Numbered from the stretch's first letter, positions 14,983-23,778 are shown. The stretch: 64,000 nucleotides of DNA from Acidobacteriota bacterium (GCA_016208495.1 JACQXX010000010.1:1-64000); one strand, 5' to 3'. The notes: generated by a model not told the origin, from the letters alone. A program made the numbers and translations.

Positions 14983-15660
14983 ATGAACCGCAAGACCATG
15001 ATTACCGGTTTGTTAGCTATAAGTGTGACTTTTGGAGGAATGGCCTGCTCGTCACCACCTCCCGCAGCCCCCGCAAAACCCGCAGCCCCCGCCGCTCCGG
15101 CGAAACCGAAACCGACGTCCACCAAACCCGCACCGGCACCAAGCAAGCCACCTGAACAGCCCAAGAAAGAAATTCCAGCCGCCACCAAAGTAGCGGTTCC
15201 GGCTGATTGGGATACCTATTGGGATAGTGAAAAGGGATATCAGTTTGAAGTTCCAACTGGGACCAAAGCTGAATGGGTAACGGTTGAAGGTGTGGATTGG
15301 TTTGAGGGGACCACCCCATCAAACGTTCAGGTAAACGTTGCAGCGTATAAAGATAAAAGTGCCTCGAAAGAAGATTTATTAGCGCTTGCAAAACAATTTT
15401 GCCTTCAGGACGGCGATACGGATGTTGTGATTGGTGAAGCCAAGGAACTCAGTGGCGATTATTCCCTGGCTGAAGGGAGCGGCACCTTAAAAGATGGAAA
15501 GAAATACAAAATGAAGATTTTGGTCGCAACGGATGTGACAGATAACTACATCGTGATTCTGTGGACAGACGTTGATAAGTATGATGCCAATAAAGATATC
15601 ATTGATGGTATCTGGGGCAGCTTCTCAATGTACAGCGGTGGGTTTACTGGCGAAAGTTAA
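14983..15660 (+). CDS. Predicted lipoprotein with Pro/Ala/Lys linker
   Basis: I do not recognise a named family. From ATG 14983 (AGGAAG 8 bp upstream) the protein has 225 residues. A signal peptide ends in a lipobox-like FGGMAC, so the cysteine is probably lipidated. A low-complexity linker rich in A, P and K follows for about 45 residues. The C-terminal 150 residues form a globular domain starting VPADWDTYWDSEKGYQFEVP, resembling small envelope proteins that follow a Pro-rich spacer. The frame is open upstream to 14902, but that start would destroy the signal peptide. It has its own promoter and terminator, so it is probably monocistronic. Confidence 0.8.
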   Translation: MNRKTMITGLLAISVTFGGMACSSPPPAAPAKPAAPAAPAKPKPTSTKPAPAPSKPPEQPKKEIPAATKVAVPADWDTYWDSEKGYQFEVPTGTKAEWVTVEGVDWFEGTTPSNVQVNVAAYKDKSASKEDLLALAKQFCLQDGDTDVVIGEAKELSGDYSLAEGSGTLKDGKKYKMKILVATDVTDNYIVILWTDVDKYDANKDIIDGIWGSFSMYSGGFTGES

Positions 15661-15686
15661 ACCCAACCACTCGACAGTTGGTTTAC

Positions 15687-15733
15687 AATAGGGGCGAAAA
15701 GGGGTGAACCTTTTTCGCCCCTATTTATTTTTT
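15687..15733 (+). terminator. Rho-independent terminator after the lipoprotein gene
   Basis: AATAGGGGCGAAAAGG pairs with CCTTTTTCGCCCCTATT with one bulge, followed by TATTTTTTC. It separates the lipoprotein gene from aroC. Confidence 0.85.
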
Positions 15734-15752
15734 CATCAAACAACGAGGTGCT

Positions 15753-16946
15753 ATGTTCCGATTCACAACGGCTGGCGAATCACACGGCAAGGCATTGGTG
15801 ACCATTGTCGAAGGAGTCCCATCCGGGTTAACCATCGAGACCAGCCAGATCAACCACCAGCTCTGGCGGCGTCAGCAAGGGTATGGCCGCGGCGGACGCA
15901 TGAAAATTGAAACCGACGCGGTGGAAGTTCTGTCCGGCATTCGCCATGGCAAGGCGCTGGGCTCACCGATCACCTTGCTGATTCCCAATCGGGATTTTGC
16001 CAACTGGCAGACCGTGATGGCCTCCGACGCCATTCCTGAGTGGGACGCCATCGAGGGCGATACCAAAAAATCACGCCAGGTGAAACGTCCACGTCCCGGT
16101 CATGCCGACCTTTCAGGCGGTGTGAAATATGCAACCCGCGATTTACGCAATATTTTGGAACGGTCAAGTGCGCGTGAAACAGCGGCTCGGGTGGCAGCCG
16201 GGGCGGTGGCCAGAGCCGTACTCGCTCCGTTTGGCATTGAACTGATCAGTCACGTTACCGTGCTGGGTGGAATTCCGTCAGATCAGCGTCTGACGAGTGC
16301 CACCTGGGAACAAATTGCCGCCATTCAGGACAACACGGTCATGCGATGTGTAGACACTGATCTTGAGCGGCAAATGGTCCTGGCCGTTGATCAGGCACGC
16401 CAGAGTGGCGATACCCTCGGTGGCACCTTTGAGGTCGTGGTCCGTGGCCTTCCGGTTGGTTTAGGCTCGCATACCCGATGGGATACCCGGCTGGATGCCC
16501 GACTGGCCCAGGCGCTGATGTCAATCCAGGCGGTGAAGGCAGTCGAAATTGGAGTTGGTGTGGAAGTCTCCCGCTTGCCCGGCTCGCAGATTCACGATGA
16601 AATTGGATATAATTCCGAAACTCAGCAGTACACACGTCTTACGAACCGGGCTGGTGGACTTGAAGGCGGAATGACCAACGGCCAGGAATTGCGGGTTCGG
16701 GGTCACTTAAAGCCGATTTCCACACTCCGAAAACCACTCAAAAGTGTTGATATCGAAACCAAAGCCGAGGTCGAAGCAGCTTTTGAACGCTCTGACATCA
16801 CGGCTGTTCCCGCGGCTGGGGTGATTGGTGAAGCGATGGTGGCGCTGGTGCTGGCTGAGGCAATGCGTGAGAAGTTCGGCGGAGATTCAATCCAGGAGAT
16901 GCAGCGAAACTTTAACACCTATGCCGACCAGGTGGCCGCTTATTGA
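15753..16946 (+). CDS. aroC: Chorismate synthase
   Basis: Converts 5-enolpyruvylshikimate-3-phosphate to chorismate, the last step of the shikimate pathway, using reduced FMN. The protein is 397 residues, typical length. Signatures seen: [13 protein letters not shown] at the N-terminus, [11 protein letters not shown] near residue 45, and [20 protein letters not shown] around residue 115. GAGGTG precedes the ATG. The def gene starts 32 bp downstream and is probably in the same transcript. Confidence 0.96.
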   Translation: MFRFTTAGESHGKALVTIVEGVPSGLTIETSQINHQLWRRQQGYGRGGRMKIETDAVEVLSGIRHGKALGSPITLLIPNRDFANWQTVMASDAIPEWDAIEGDTKKSRQVKRPRPGHADLSGGVKYATRDLRNILERSSARETAARVAAGAVARAVLAPFGIELISHVTVLGGIPSDQRLTSATWEQIAAIQDNTVMRCVDTDLERQMVLAVDQARQSGDTLGGTFEVVVRGLPVGLGSHTRWDTRLDARLAQALMSIQAVKAVEIGVGVEVSRLPGSQIHDEIGYNSETQQYTRLTNRAGGLEGGMTNGQELRVRGHLKPISTLRKPLKSVDIETKAEVEAAFERSDITAVPAAGVIGEAMVALVLAEAMREKFGGDSIQEMQRNFNTYADQVAAY

Positions 16947-16978
16947 TCGGTCGGTTGAACTCATTTCAGAGGAAGACT

Positions 16979-17482
16979 ATGAAGTTGAATATTGTAAAAT
17001 TTGGAGATCCAATCCTGCAGCAGAAAGCTGAGCCAGTCACTGAGTTCAATGCAGAATTGAAAGAACTGGTCGCCAATATGTTTGAGACAATGTATGAAGC
17101 GCCTGGAGTTGGACTGGCCGCTCCACAGGTCGGCGTTTCGAAGCGGTTGTTTGTGATGGATTGTTCGAAAGACCGTAGCCGGCAGTTTGTGTTTATCAAT
17201 CCAGAGATTCTTTCAAACGAAGGGAAACAAAAAGGCGATGAAGGCTGCTTGAGTTTTCCTGGAATCTATTTTGCAGTGGAACGCCCGGTGCGAGTGGTGG
17301 TTTCAGCCCAGGATGTTGACGGAAAGAAATTTACCGTTGACTTGATGGAGCTTGAAGCCCGCTGTGCAGTGCACGAAACCGATCACCTTGACGGAGAACT
17401 CTTTATCAATCGAGTCGGCCCGCTCAAACGCGACATTATCAAGGGTCGCATTAAGAAGATGATGAAAGCCGGGAAATGGTAA
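16979..17482 (+). CDS. def: Peptide deformylase
   Basis: Removes the formyl group from the initiator methionine of nascent proteins. From ATG 16979 the protein has 167 residues; GAGGAAG sits directly upstream. An in-frame ATG at 16943 would overlap the aroC stop and add 12 residues, and is less likely. All three catalytic motifs are present: GVGLAAPQ (43-50), EGCLS (88-92) and HETDH (132-136), giving metal ligands C90, H132 and H136. The last base pairs run into an octamer repeat array. Confidence 0.94.
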   Translation: MKLNIVKFGDPILQQKAEPVTEFNAELKELVANMFETMYEAPGVGLAAPQVGVSKRLFVMDCSKDRSRQFVFINPEILSNEGKQKGDEGCLSFPGIYFAVERPVRVVVSAQDVDGKKFTVDLMELEARCAVHETDHLDGELFINRVGPLKRDIIKGRIKKMMKAGKW

Positions 17483-17567
17483 GGATGACAAGGTGACAAG
17501 ATGACAAGGTGACTGAAAACTCAGGACTATCACGCTGTCATCTGGTCACCTTGTCATCTTGTCATTT
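17480..17567. repeat. Paired octamer arrays after def
   Basis: Four 8-bp units (GGATGACA, AGGTGACA, AGATGACA, AGGTGACT) start directly after the def TAA at 17483-17514. The reverse-complement array (TGTCATCT, GGTCACCT, TGTCATCT, TGTCATTT) runs at 17536-17567. The arms can pair, and the structure lies between the convergent def and CBS genes, so it may act as a bidirectional 3' end. Confidence 0.85.
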
Positions 17568-17576
17568 GCTCACTCA

Positions 17577-18005
17577 TCAGGCGGTAATATAGTTTTCGAG
17601 TTGTTGAATAATAAATTTCTGCTCAGAAATAATGGCTTTCACCACATCCCCAATTGAAATCATTCCCACCAGCTTCTCACCTTCCAAAACTGGCAGGTGA
17701 CGGATGCGTTTGTCGGTCATCAAGGCCATACATTCATCAATGGATGTTTCTGGTCGAATTGTGATGAGTTTGTCGGTCATAATTTCCCGGACCCGAGTCT
17801 CCTTTGACGCTTTTCCTTTCAAGATCACCTTTCGGGCATAGTCCCGTTCAGAAAGCAGGCCGACCAGTTTCGACCCTGACAGAACGACGAGCGCTCCGAT
17901 TTCCTTTTCAGCCATGAGTTCAAGTGCCTGGAAGACAGAGGCTTCTGGGGTAATTGACCAGACATTCATTGGTTTGGATCCTAAAAGCTCTTTGACGGTT
18001 CTCAT
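17577..18005 (-). CDS. CBS-domain protein
   Basis: A stand-alone pair of CBS domains, 142 residues. The first covers about residues 8-62 and the second about 75-130. Each carries the typical alternation, for example GALVVLSGSKLVGLLSERDY and IRHLPVLEGEKLVGMISIGD. CBS pairs usually bind adenine nucleotides and regulate a partner. No catalytic or transport domain is attached, so the target is unknown. It is read toward def and is separated from arginase by an intergenic hairpin and a repeat. Confidence 0.9.
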   Translation of the reverse strand: MRTVKELLGSKPMNVWSITPEASVFQALELMAEKEIGALVVLSGSKLVGLLSERDYARKVILKGKASKETRVREIMTDKLITIRPETSIDECMALMTDKRIRHLPVLEGEKLVGMISIGDVVKAIISEQKFIIQQLENYITA

Positions 18006-18156
18006 GTGACGAACTTCCTTTCTCTGTGGCAGGACACAGATTGGATAAGGTAGGAGTAGGTAAAGTCGTGACGGTTGCCCAGAAAAGGAGGGAGGGAAGT
18101 GAGGTGGAGGCGATTTTTTGATTACTTACTGAGTCGGTTTGTGGCGACTGAACGCA

Positions 18157-18192
18157 AAGGAGCAGGGTAAAGAAGCCTGCTCCTTGTTTTTT
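18157..18192 (+). terminator. Plus-oriented terminator-like hairpin
   Basis: AAGGAGCAGG (18157-18166) / CCTGCTCCTT (18176-18185) forms a perfect 10-bp stem followed by GTTTTTTG on the plus strand. Both flanking genes are on the minus strand. It therefore either ends an unannotated plus-strand transcript or stops read-through antisense to arginase. Confidence 0.6.
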
Positions 18193-18266
18193 GTGAGGAA
18201 AACCAGCTCAAAATCATGACTTGACGCTGGACTGATATTATCTCATTTTGAACTTATCTCTTTCTG

Positions 18267-18333
18267 TTAGAAAACAGTCAAGCTATTTGATCAAATGGAG
18301 TTAGCGAACTACTGACTACTGACTACTGACTAC
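18267..18333. repeat. Dispersed 70-bp element, copy 1, with CTACTGA array
   Basis: It contains GAAAACAGTCAAG and TTAGCGAACTACTGACTACT, and ends in about 3.5 exact heptamers CTACTGA (18309-18333). The array ends 9 bp from the arginase stop codon. Related copies are at 21746-21814 and 53597-53655. Confidence 0.8.
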
Positions 18334-18342
18334 AAACTGCAG

Positions 18343-19278
18343 TTACATGATTTTCAGTCCAAGGGCGGAAAGAATCAAGTGGGCGCCAAGTTCGCCAGTT
18401 CGGTTGGCTTCGTCGAGCACGGCGTTGATTTCCACCATTTCAACCGAAAGCATTCGGCCTGAATCGTGAATCTTTTCCATGGCCAGATGACTTTCGCGAT
18501 AGGTGCCGCCACCCGGTACTGGGGTACCAACGCCCGGCGCGTGCTCTGGGTCCACAAAATCCATATCAAACGTGGCGTGAAACCCGATGGTGTAGCGAGA
18601 TGCGTGTTCAATGGCTTCGTCCATGACCCGCGCCATGCCTTTTTCGTCAATATCGCGCATGGTATAGACCTTGAGTCCAAGCTTGCGAGCCAGATCACGC
18701 TCACCCTGGTCAATTTGACGTACACCAACGATCACGGTGTCTTCCGGTCGAACCTTTGGACAAAATCCGCCGATGTCGGTCAATTCCTTTGGACCAACAC
18801 CTAACAGAGCCGCAAGCGGCATTCCATGAATATTGCCGGAGGGCGAAGTATCAGGCGTGTTGACATCGGCATGGGCATCAATCCAGATGATCCCAATCCG
18901 TTGATTTCGACGACGGTAATAAGCGGAAATTCCCGCCACGCTTCCAATCGCAATTGAATGATCGCCTCCCAGGATGATTGGCAAGGCTTCCTGTTCTAAA
19001 ATCCATTCGACCCGTTCGGCCAGAATTTCGGATGATTTGACGACCTGAGCCAGATATTTATGACGCCGGTCGGTTTCACCGACTGTGAGTGTTTCCGCCA
19101 GGTCAACTGGAACATTTCCAATATCTTCAACTTCATACCCCATTTCCTGGAGTTTGGCGCTGAGTCCTGCAATGCGCACAACCGAGGGGCCCATATCAAC
19201 CCCGCGTCGGTCTGCTCCGAGGTCCATCGGCGCGCCCACAATTTTCAGTTTTCGGGCTGATACCTTAGGACTTACCAT
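18343..19278 (-). CDS. rocF: Arginase
   Basis: Hydrolyses arginine to ornithine and urea. The protein is 311 residues. The binuclear manganese motifs are present in order: [19 protein letters not shown] and FDMDFVDP. The [10 protein letters not shown] segment after the second motif fits true arginase rather than agmatinase. A short basic N-terminal extension ([12 protein letters not shown]) precedes the first strand. No urease genes lie in the window. The 319-bp region upstream shows no obvious promoter by eye. Confidence 0.92.
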   Translation of the reverse strand: MVSPKVSARKLKIVGAPMDLGADRRGVDMGPSVVRIAGLSAKLQEMGYEVEDIGNVPVDLAETLTVGETDRRHKYLAQVVKSSEILAERVEWILEQEALPIILGGDHSIAIGSVAGISAYYRRRNQRIGIIWIDAHADVNTPDTSPSGNIHGMPLAALLGVGPKELTDIGGFCPKVRPEDTVIVGVRQIDQGERDLARKLGLKVYTMRDIDEKGMARVMDEAIEHASRYTIGFHATFDMDFVDPEHAPGVGTPVPGGGTYRESHLAMEKIHDSGRMLSVEMVEINAVLDEANRTGELGAHLILSALGLKIM

Positions 19279-19597
19279 AAAAATTTCTCCTCAAATAAAT
19301 TCGGAACGATAAATCAGGCAAATGAATCTGCAAAGACTGCTCGACTTAAGGCAGCCACGATGTCTGTCTGCCCAATTCCTCGTGTATGGTTTCAATTGGA
19401 TAAAAAGGGTAACTGTGCATGATGCGTGCAACGATGATCTATGGATATATTGCGGCTCAAAGCGAGAGAAAGCAACCAAAACCGGCTTGTAACGAATAAG
19501 TTACAGTAAGCGACTTTGTTGCAGGCGGCGAAATGTGACTTGTGGGAATCTGGATGTTTTCTGACCAGCTCAAATGTGGAAGAGATGTGGTGTTGGG
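19279..19597. other. Intergenic region between arginase and the S26-like gene
   Basis: It should contain the arginase promoter on the minus strand. I see no confident -35/-10 pair, no tandem array and no strong hairpin here. Confidence 0.4.
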
Positions 19598-20083
19598 CTA
19601 TTTGGGAGTTGAAAAAACCGTCCGACGGAGTTGCCAGCGCATTTTTAAACCCAACAATCGCGTGCGAACTCGTTGCCAGAATGTCGTCAAATCCGTTTTC
19701 TGGCCGTTATGCTCAATATGGCTGATGCGTCCAAGGACATGTGAGAGTGGAACCGGAACATCAAAGTACTCGGTTGAATCACCACGCGTCAAAACATACG
19801 GTGGGTCTTTGGTGAAATCGAGCCGGATTAATCGGTGAATCATGGCGGTTTCACTACTGGTTACCAGGAGCACAATATCGCCAGCTTTGAGCGTGCCAGG
19901 TTTGATGGGTTCAATTGTAATCCAATCACCATTGTGGATCGTGGGTCGCATGGTGTTGCCACTCAGGCGCATCCGGAAGGTGCGGTGACGAGCCAGCTCA
20001 GCTTGAGCCAGTTTGAGGATTTCAGGTGATGCCAAAGTGAGTTCGGCGGTAGATCGAACCTTGGTTTTGCTCTGAATGCGCAT
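19598..20083 (-). CDS. S24/S26-type peptidase homologue with altered nucleophile
   Basis: 161 residues. Residues 36-110 follow the S26 signal-peptidase fold: RLSGNTMRPTIHNGDWITIEP matches the nucleophile box, GDIVLLV follows, then MIHRLI and RGDS. The histidine at H83 is typical of SipW/ER-type signal peptidases, in which His replaces Lys. At the position of the serine nucleophile the residue is T44 (codon ACC). No transmembrane segment is visible, so it is not an ordinary leader peptidase. It could be an inactive homologue, a threonine variant or a regulator. It lies downstream of tyrS on the same strand, beyond the tyrS terminator. Confidence 0.75.
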   Translation of the reverse strand: MRIQSKTKVRSTAELTLASPEILKLAQAELARHRTFRMRLSGNTMRPTIHNGDWITIEPIKPGTLKAGDIVLLVTSSETAMIHRLIRLDFTKDPPYVLTRGDSTEYFDVPVPLSHVLGRISHIEHNGQKTDLTTFWQRVRTRLLGLKMRWQLRRTVFSTPK

Positions 20084-20254
20084 AGCGTGGGGTCACCCGT
20101 AACGCTGAAAAATCACTGAGCGGGAGGCTCCGCTCAATCATAACGAGCAGGTTGAATTGTGCAAGTCCTGGATTGAACAACACTGGAATTTGCGTCTGGT
20201 TTTTAGCTTGCTGAAAAAACAGGTGTGGTTCCCAAACGATGATCTCTTTGCTCT

Positions 20255-20288
20255 GGGTTTCAGGTTTGGGAACGCAAACCTGAAACCC
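20255..20288 (-). terminator. Hairpin after tyrS
   Basis: A perfect 14-bp stem GGGTTTCAGGTTTG (20255-20268) / CAAACCTGAAACCC (20275-20288) with 6-nt loop GGAACG lies 15 bp beyond the tyrS stop. There is no long U-tract on the minus strand, but strength and position fit a transcript end. Confidence 0.7.
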
Positions 20289-20303
20289 GAAATGGAATGA
20301 GAA

Positions 20304-21581
20304 TTATTCGACCTCGATCCGCACCAGATGATAATTTTTGACCCCTTTGCGAAGTACTCCGTAGCGACCACTCACAAAACGCTCTCGCGAAATGCGTTCC
20401 TGTGGTGCTGCAACACGAACGTTGTTGAAATAAATCCCGCCTCCCTGGATCGTTCGTCGGGCTTCGCCTTTTGACGGTGCCAGACCTGCCGCCACCACCA
20501 GGTCAACAATGCTCGCTTCGCCATCGGCAAACAACGAGGCTGAGATGTCAGACGACGGTGTGTCTTGAAAGATGGTGAGCAAGGTTGATTCACTGATATC
20601 AGTAATGGCTTCGCCAAACAAAATCCGGGATGCCTGCAGGGCCTGTTCCAGGGCTGTCGGACCGTGAATAAACGCCGTCAATTCAGCCGCCAGTTTCTTT
20701 TGGGCGGTTCGCTGGTCAGGATGCGCTTGAAGTTCGTGTTCCAGGGCGGCAATTTCTTCCTGACCGAGGAAGGTGAAGCATTTCAGGTACCGGACCACAT
20801 CCTGGTCATTAGTGTTAAACCAGAATTGATAAAACTCATAGGCCGAAGTCCGGTCTTCGGTCAGCCATACATTGCCCTGCTCAGTTTTCCCAAACTTGGT
20901 GCCGTCAGCTTTGGTTACCAGCGGGAATGTGACGCCATAGGCTGGCTGCGAGCGCATTCGGCGAATTAAGTCAATTCCGGCAGTGATATTGCCCCATTGA
21001 TCGCTGCCGCCAATCTGGAGCGAGCAGCCATACTGATCAAAGAGTTCAAGATAGTCACGTGCCTGGAGCAATTGATAGCTGAATTCCGTGTAGGAAATGC
21101 CGGTTTCAATTCGCCGCTGAACTGACTCTTTGCCCATCATGGCATTGATCGTAAAGTGTTTACCGACTTCACGTAAAAATTCCAGAATCGAAATTTCCTT
21201 GAGCCAGTCAACATTGTTGACCAGTTGGGCGGCATAAGTGCCTGAAAAGTCAAGATATCGTTCCAGAATCCGTTTGATACCTTCTGCATTGGCATTGACC
21301 TGTTCAAGCGTGAGAAGCTGACGTTCGGCGGATTTCCCGCTTGGGTCGCCGATCAGGCCCGTTCCTCCGCCAGCCAGAGCAATTGGTTTATGCCCGGCTC
21401 GTTGAAATCGAACCAGCCCCATAATCGGCACCAGGCTGCCGACGTGCAGGCTATCCGCCGTCGGGTCAAACCCGGCATAAAGCGTCAATGAATCTTTGGC
21501 GAGTGCCTCCACCAGGCCAGGGGTAAAATCATGGACCTGACCGCGCCAGGTCAATTCATCAAGGATAGTGTGTGTGGTCAT
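20304..21581 (-). CDS. tyrS: Tyrosyl-tRNA synthetase
   Basis: Charges tRNA-Tyr. The protein is 425 residues, the usual bacterial length. The class I HIGH-type motif is in FDPTADSLHVGSLVP, and the KMSKS-type motif is KFGKT. The tyrosine-binding residues lie in SYTEFSYQLLQARDYLEL and GGSDQWGNI. The C-terminal S4 RNA-binding domain occupies roughly the last 65 residues (KGEARRTIQGGGIYFNNVRV). No T-box leader is recognisable upstream. Confidence 0.96.
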   Translation of the reverse strand: MTTHTILDELTWRGQVHDFTPGLVEALAKDSLTLYAGFDPTADSLHVGSLVPIMGLVRFQRAGHKPIALAGGGTGLIGDPSGKSAERQLLTLEQVNANAEGIKRILERYLDFSGTYAAQLVNNVDWLKEISILEFLREVGKHFTINAMMGKESVQRRIETGISYTEFSYQLLQARDYLELFDQYGCSLQIGGSDQWGNITAGIDLIRRMRSQPAYGVTFPLVTKADGTKFGKTEQGNVWLTEDRTSAYEFYQFWFNTNDQDVVRYLKCFTFLGQEEIAALEHELQAHPDQRTAQKKLAAELTAFIHGPTALEQALQASRILFGEAITDISESTLLTIFQDTPSSDISASLFADGEASIVDLVVAAGLAPSKGEARRTIQGGGIYFNNVRVAAPQERISRERFVSGRYGVLRKGVKNYHLVRIEVE

Positions 21582-21745
21582 AGATTTTGGTTATTTTGGC
21601 AAACTCGTCAGTAGAGCAAATAGTGAATAGCGAAATTGCGAAGTAGAAAAACCACCTGAACAGAGTTTCATTGTTGACAGCAATGAGCGAAGGGTAAAGC
21701 TTGCTATTTCACCAGTTCATATCAATTTGCAATGAAACGTTTGTG

Positions 21746-21814
21746 CTGGAAAACAGTCAAGTGATTCAACCAAATAAATTTAGCGAACTACTGACTACTG
21801 ACTACTGACTGATA
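21746..21814. repeat. Dispersed 70-bp element, copy 2, overlapping the rluB stop
   Basis: It shares GGAAAACAGTCAAGTGATT and TTTAGCGAACTACTGACTAC with the copies at 18267 and 53597. The CTACTGA heptamers run 21788-21811 in exact register. The rluB stop codon (TAG, minus strand, 21802-21804) is the start of the third unit, so the repeat supplies the end of the gene. Confidence 0.82.
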
Positions 21815-22785
21815 TCACTATTCTGCCCCTTCACCCCATCACGTTTGATACTTCGCTTTTGGGCATTTGGGCGCTTTCCATATTTGCTGGCGGGATCTTT
21901 CCCAATCGTGTGAGTGAGTCGTTTTTTCTGTTTAAATTTGGCGACTCCCTGCGGTTTGGGTTTTCCAAGTTTTTGGGGACGGGCCGTGAGGTCTTCGACA
22001 GTGATCGGGGCGGTTTCAACCGGTGCCTTCCCAGTAGCTTTTTGGCGGGCGGTCTTTCTGGCTTTCTGGAAAAATCGTTCGACTTCCTTTTGAGTCAGTT
22101 CGCGAACCATTCCGATTGGAAGCTTTTCATCGGTCAAATGACCAATTGCAACCCGGCGAAGCTTGACGACGGAATGCCCGATTTCGTCAAACATTTTGCG
22201 AATCTGGTTATTTTTCCCTTCGTGCAGGGTCAGTTCAAACCAGGTATTGGCCGCGTCGGTGATTTCCAGTTTGCCCAGCTTGGCGATTTTATACAGTTCG
22301 CCTTCAATCATCATTCCGCGCAAAATTCGCCCAAGTTGTTCCTGGGTCGGGCTTCCCTTGACCTTGACGTGATAGACCTTCGGGCAGTGACTGCCGGCTT
22401 TGGTAATCAGATTGGTGAGGTCGCCATCATTGGTCAGGATCAAGAGCCCTTCCGTGTTGAAATCAAGCCGTCCAACCGGATACACCCGAGGCATTCCGGT
22501 TGGAATAAATTCTGTCACCAGCGGTCGGTTTTGAGGGTCTGAAAGGCTGGAGAGGTACCCTTTGGGTTTATTCAGCAAAAGGTACACTTTGGCGGAGTTT
22601 TCAAGCAGCGGGTTGATCAGTTTTCCGTTGACTTTGATATGGTCCTGGGTCGGATCGGCTTTGGTGCCGAGTTCGGTCACCACCTGGCCATTAATGGTAA
22701 CCAATCCTTCCTGGATGAGTTCTTCAGCTTTGCGCCGTGAGGCAAGGCCGGCATTGGCAATAATTTTTTGAAGTCGTTCGAGCAT
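21802..22785 (-). CDS. rluB: RsuA/RluB-family 23S rRNA pseudouridine synthase
   Basis: Isomerises uridine to pseudouridine in 23S rRNA. The protein is 327 residues. An N-terminal S4 domain (residues 1-60, LASRRKAEELIQEG) is followed by the catalytic domain with GRLDFNTEGLLILTNDG, containing the catalytic aspartate. The C-terminal 85 residues form a basic Lys/Arg/Pro-rich tail, common in this group. The last residues Ser-Gln-stop are encoded by a CTACTGA repeat. It sits directly downstream of scpB, a conserved arrangement. Confidence 0.93.
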   Translation of the reverse strand: MLERLQKIIANAGLASRRKAEELIQEGLVTINGQVVTELGTKADPTQDHIKVNGKLINPLLENSAKVYLLLNKPKGYLSSLSDPQNRPLVTEFIPTGMPRVYPVGRLDFNTEGLLILTNDGDLTNLITKAGSHCPKVYHVKVKGSPTQEQLGRILRGMMIEGELYKIAKLGKLEITDAANTWFELTLHEGKNNQIRKMFDEIGHSVVKLRRVAIGHLTDEKLPIGMVRELTQKEVERFFQKARKTARQKATGKAPVETAPITVEDLTARPQKLGKPKPQGVAKFKQKKRLTHTIGKDPASKYGKRPNAQKRSIKRDGVKGQNSDISQ

Positions 22786-22841
22786 AAGTACAAAAAAATC
22801 AAGAAGTAGGGGCGTCGCTGTTGTGAACTGCGCCCAGGGAT

Positions 22842-23378
22842 TTAGGTCGTAGCCGACAAATCTTCAAGGTCTTCAATATTGGGCAGTCCCGTCAAATCTT
22901 TGAGTCCAAACTGAAGCAGAAAATCTTTTGAGGTGCCATACATCATTGGCCGGCCTACGCATTCCTTGCGACCTTTGGGAACGATCAACTTGCGATCCAG
23001 CAGCGTCTTGATGGCGGAAGATGACGAAACCCCACGAATCTCCAGAATTTCGGGAATCGTGACGGGTTGTTTATAGGCAATGACCGCCAGTGTTTCCAAC
23101 GCCGCCAGCGAAAGCCGCGATGAAGGTTTGGATTTGGCATACCGCCGCAAATATTCATGAAACTCTGGACGGCTGGACAACCGCCAACCACCAGCAATTT
23201 CCCGGAGTTCAAGACCAGAGCGGCGTTCGCGATAGTCCGATTCCAGATGTTGAAGGGCGACTTCGATATCTGCCGGGCTGGCCTCGTCAATCAATTCAAT
23301 GAGTTGTTTGAGGGTGATTGGCTCGTCTGAAACAAAAATCAACGCCTCAATTACAGATTTTAATTCGTCAAAGTGCAT
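22842..23378 (-). CDS. scpB: Segregation and condensation protein B
   Basis: ScpB is the winged-helix (kleisin-interacting) subunit of the SMC-ScpAB condensin complex. The protein is 178 residues. It contains the typical RPEFHEYLRRY, LSLAALETLAVIAYKQPVTIPEI and IRGVSSSSAIKTLLDRKLI segments. The bases directly upstream of the ATG, where a ribosome binding site is expected, consist of a CTACTGA heptamer array. No Shine-Dalgarno sequence is visible, so translation may be unusual or weak. scpA lies 428 bp upstream, an unusual gap filled by a long palindromic element. Confidence 0.94.
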   Translation of the reverse strand: MHFDELKSVIEALIFVSDEPITLKQLIELIDEASPADIEVALQHLESDYRERRSGLELREIAGGWRLSSRPEFHEYLRRYAKSKPSSRLSLAALETLAVIAYKQPVTIPEILEIRGVSSSSAIKTLLDRKLIVPKGRKECVGRPMMYGTSKDFLLQFGLKDLTGLPNIEDLEDLSATT

Positions 23379-23380
23379 AA

Positions 23381-23408
23381 AGTAGTCAGTAGTCAGTAGT
23401 CAGTAGTG
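23381..23408. repeat. AGTAGTC heptamer array abutting the scpB start
   Basis: Four units of 7 bp in exact register, the last with one change, begin 3 bp from the scpB start codon. On the scpB sense strand they read CTACTGA and occupy the whole ribosome-binding region. Confidence 0.9.
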
Positions 23409-23412
23409 CCAG

Positions 23413-23657
23413 TTAAGAGTTGAAGCCGTTTTGGTGCTCAGCCCTGGAACTGGGCGCCGGCTTGTAGCCCAGGGCGAGTCTTCGAGCCCTGGGAATCTGG
23501 TCATTCCCCACCTTTCCCCCGCCCGGCCAGCCGCCGCCTACGGCGGCTGGCCGGGCGGGGGCGGGTAAGGAGGCAAATTTTCCCAGGGTTAAAACCCTGG
23601 GCTACATGCCTTCCGCCCAGTTCCTGGGCTCAAATCCGTTCTTTTTTCAACTCTTAA
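23413..23657. repeat. Long inverted-repeat element in the scpA-scpB gap
   Basis: Outer arms TTAAGAGTTGAA (23413-23424) / TTCAACTCTTAA (23646-23657) are perfect. Inside lie imperfect complementary blocks around GGAACTGGGCG and TAGCCCAGGG, and a 21-bp perfect GC-rich stem (23516-23536 / 23541-23561) with a CCTA tetraloop. The 245-bp unit carries no gene and looks like a non-autonomous palindromic (REP/MITE-like) element. It is bounded by heptamer arrays on both sides. Confidence 0.85.
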
Positions 23658-23778
23658 TTCGCATCAGTAGTCAAGTGTTGGGATTCTGGGATTGGTGTCA
23701 AATGTATTTGGTTCTATTCGAGTCATTTAGGAACAATTCTTCTTAAGAATTCGACAAACTTAACTATCCAGGTTTTAT

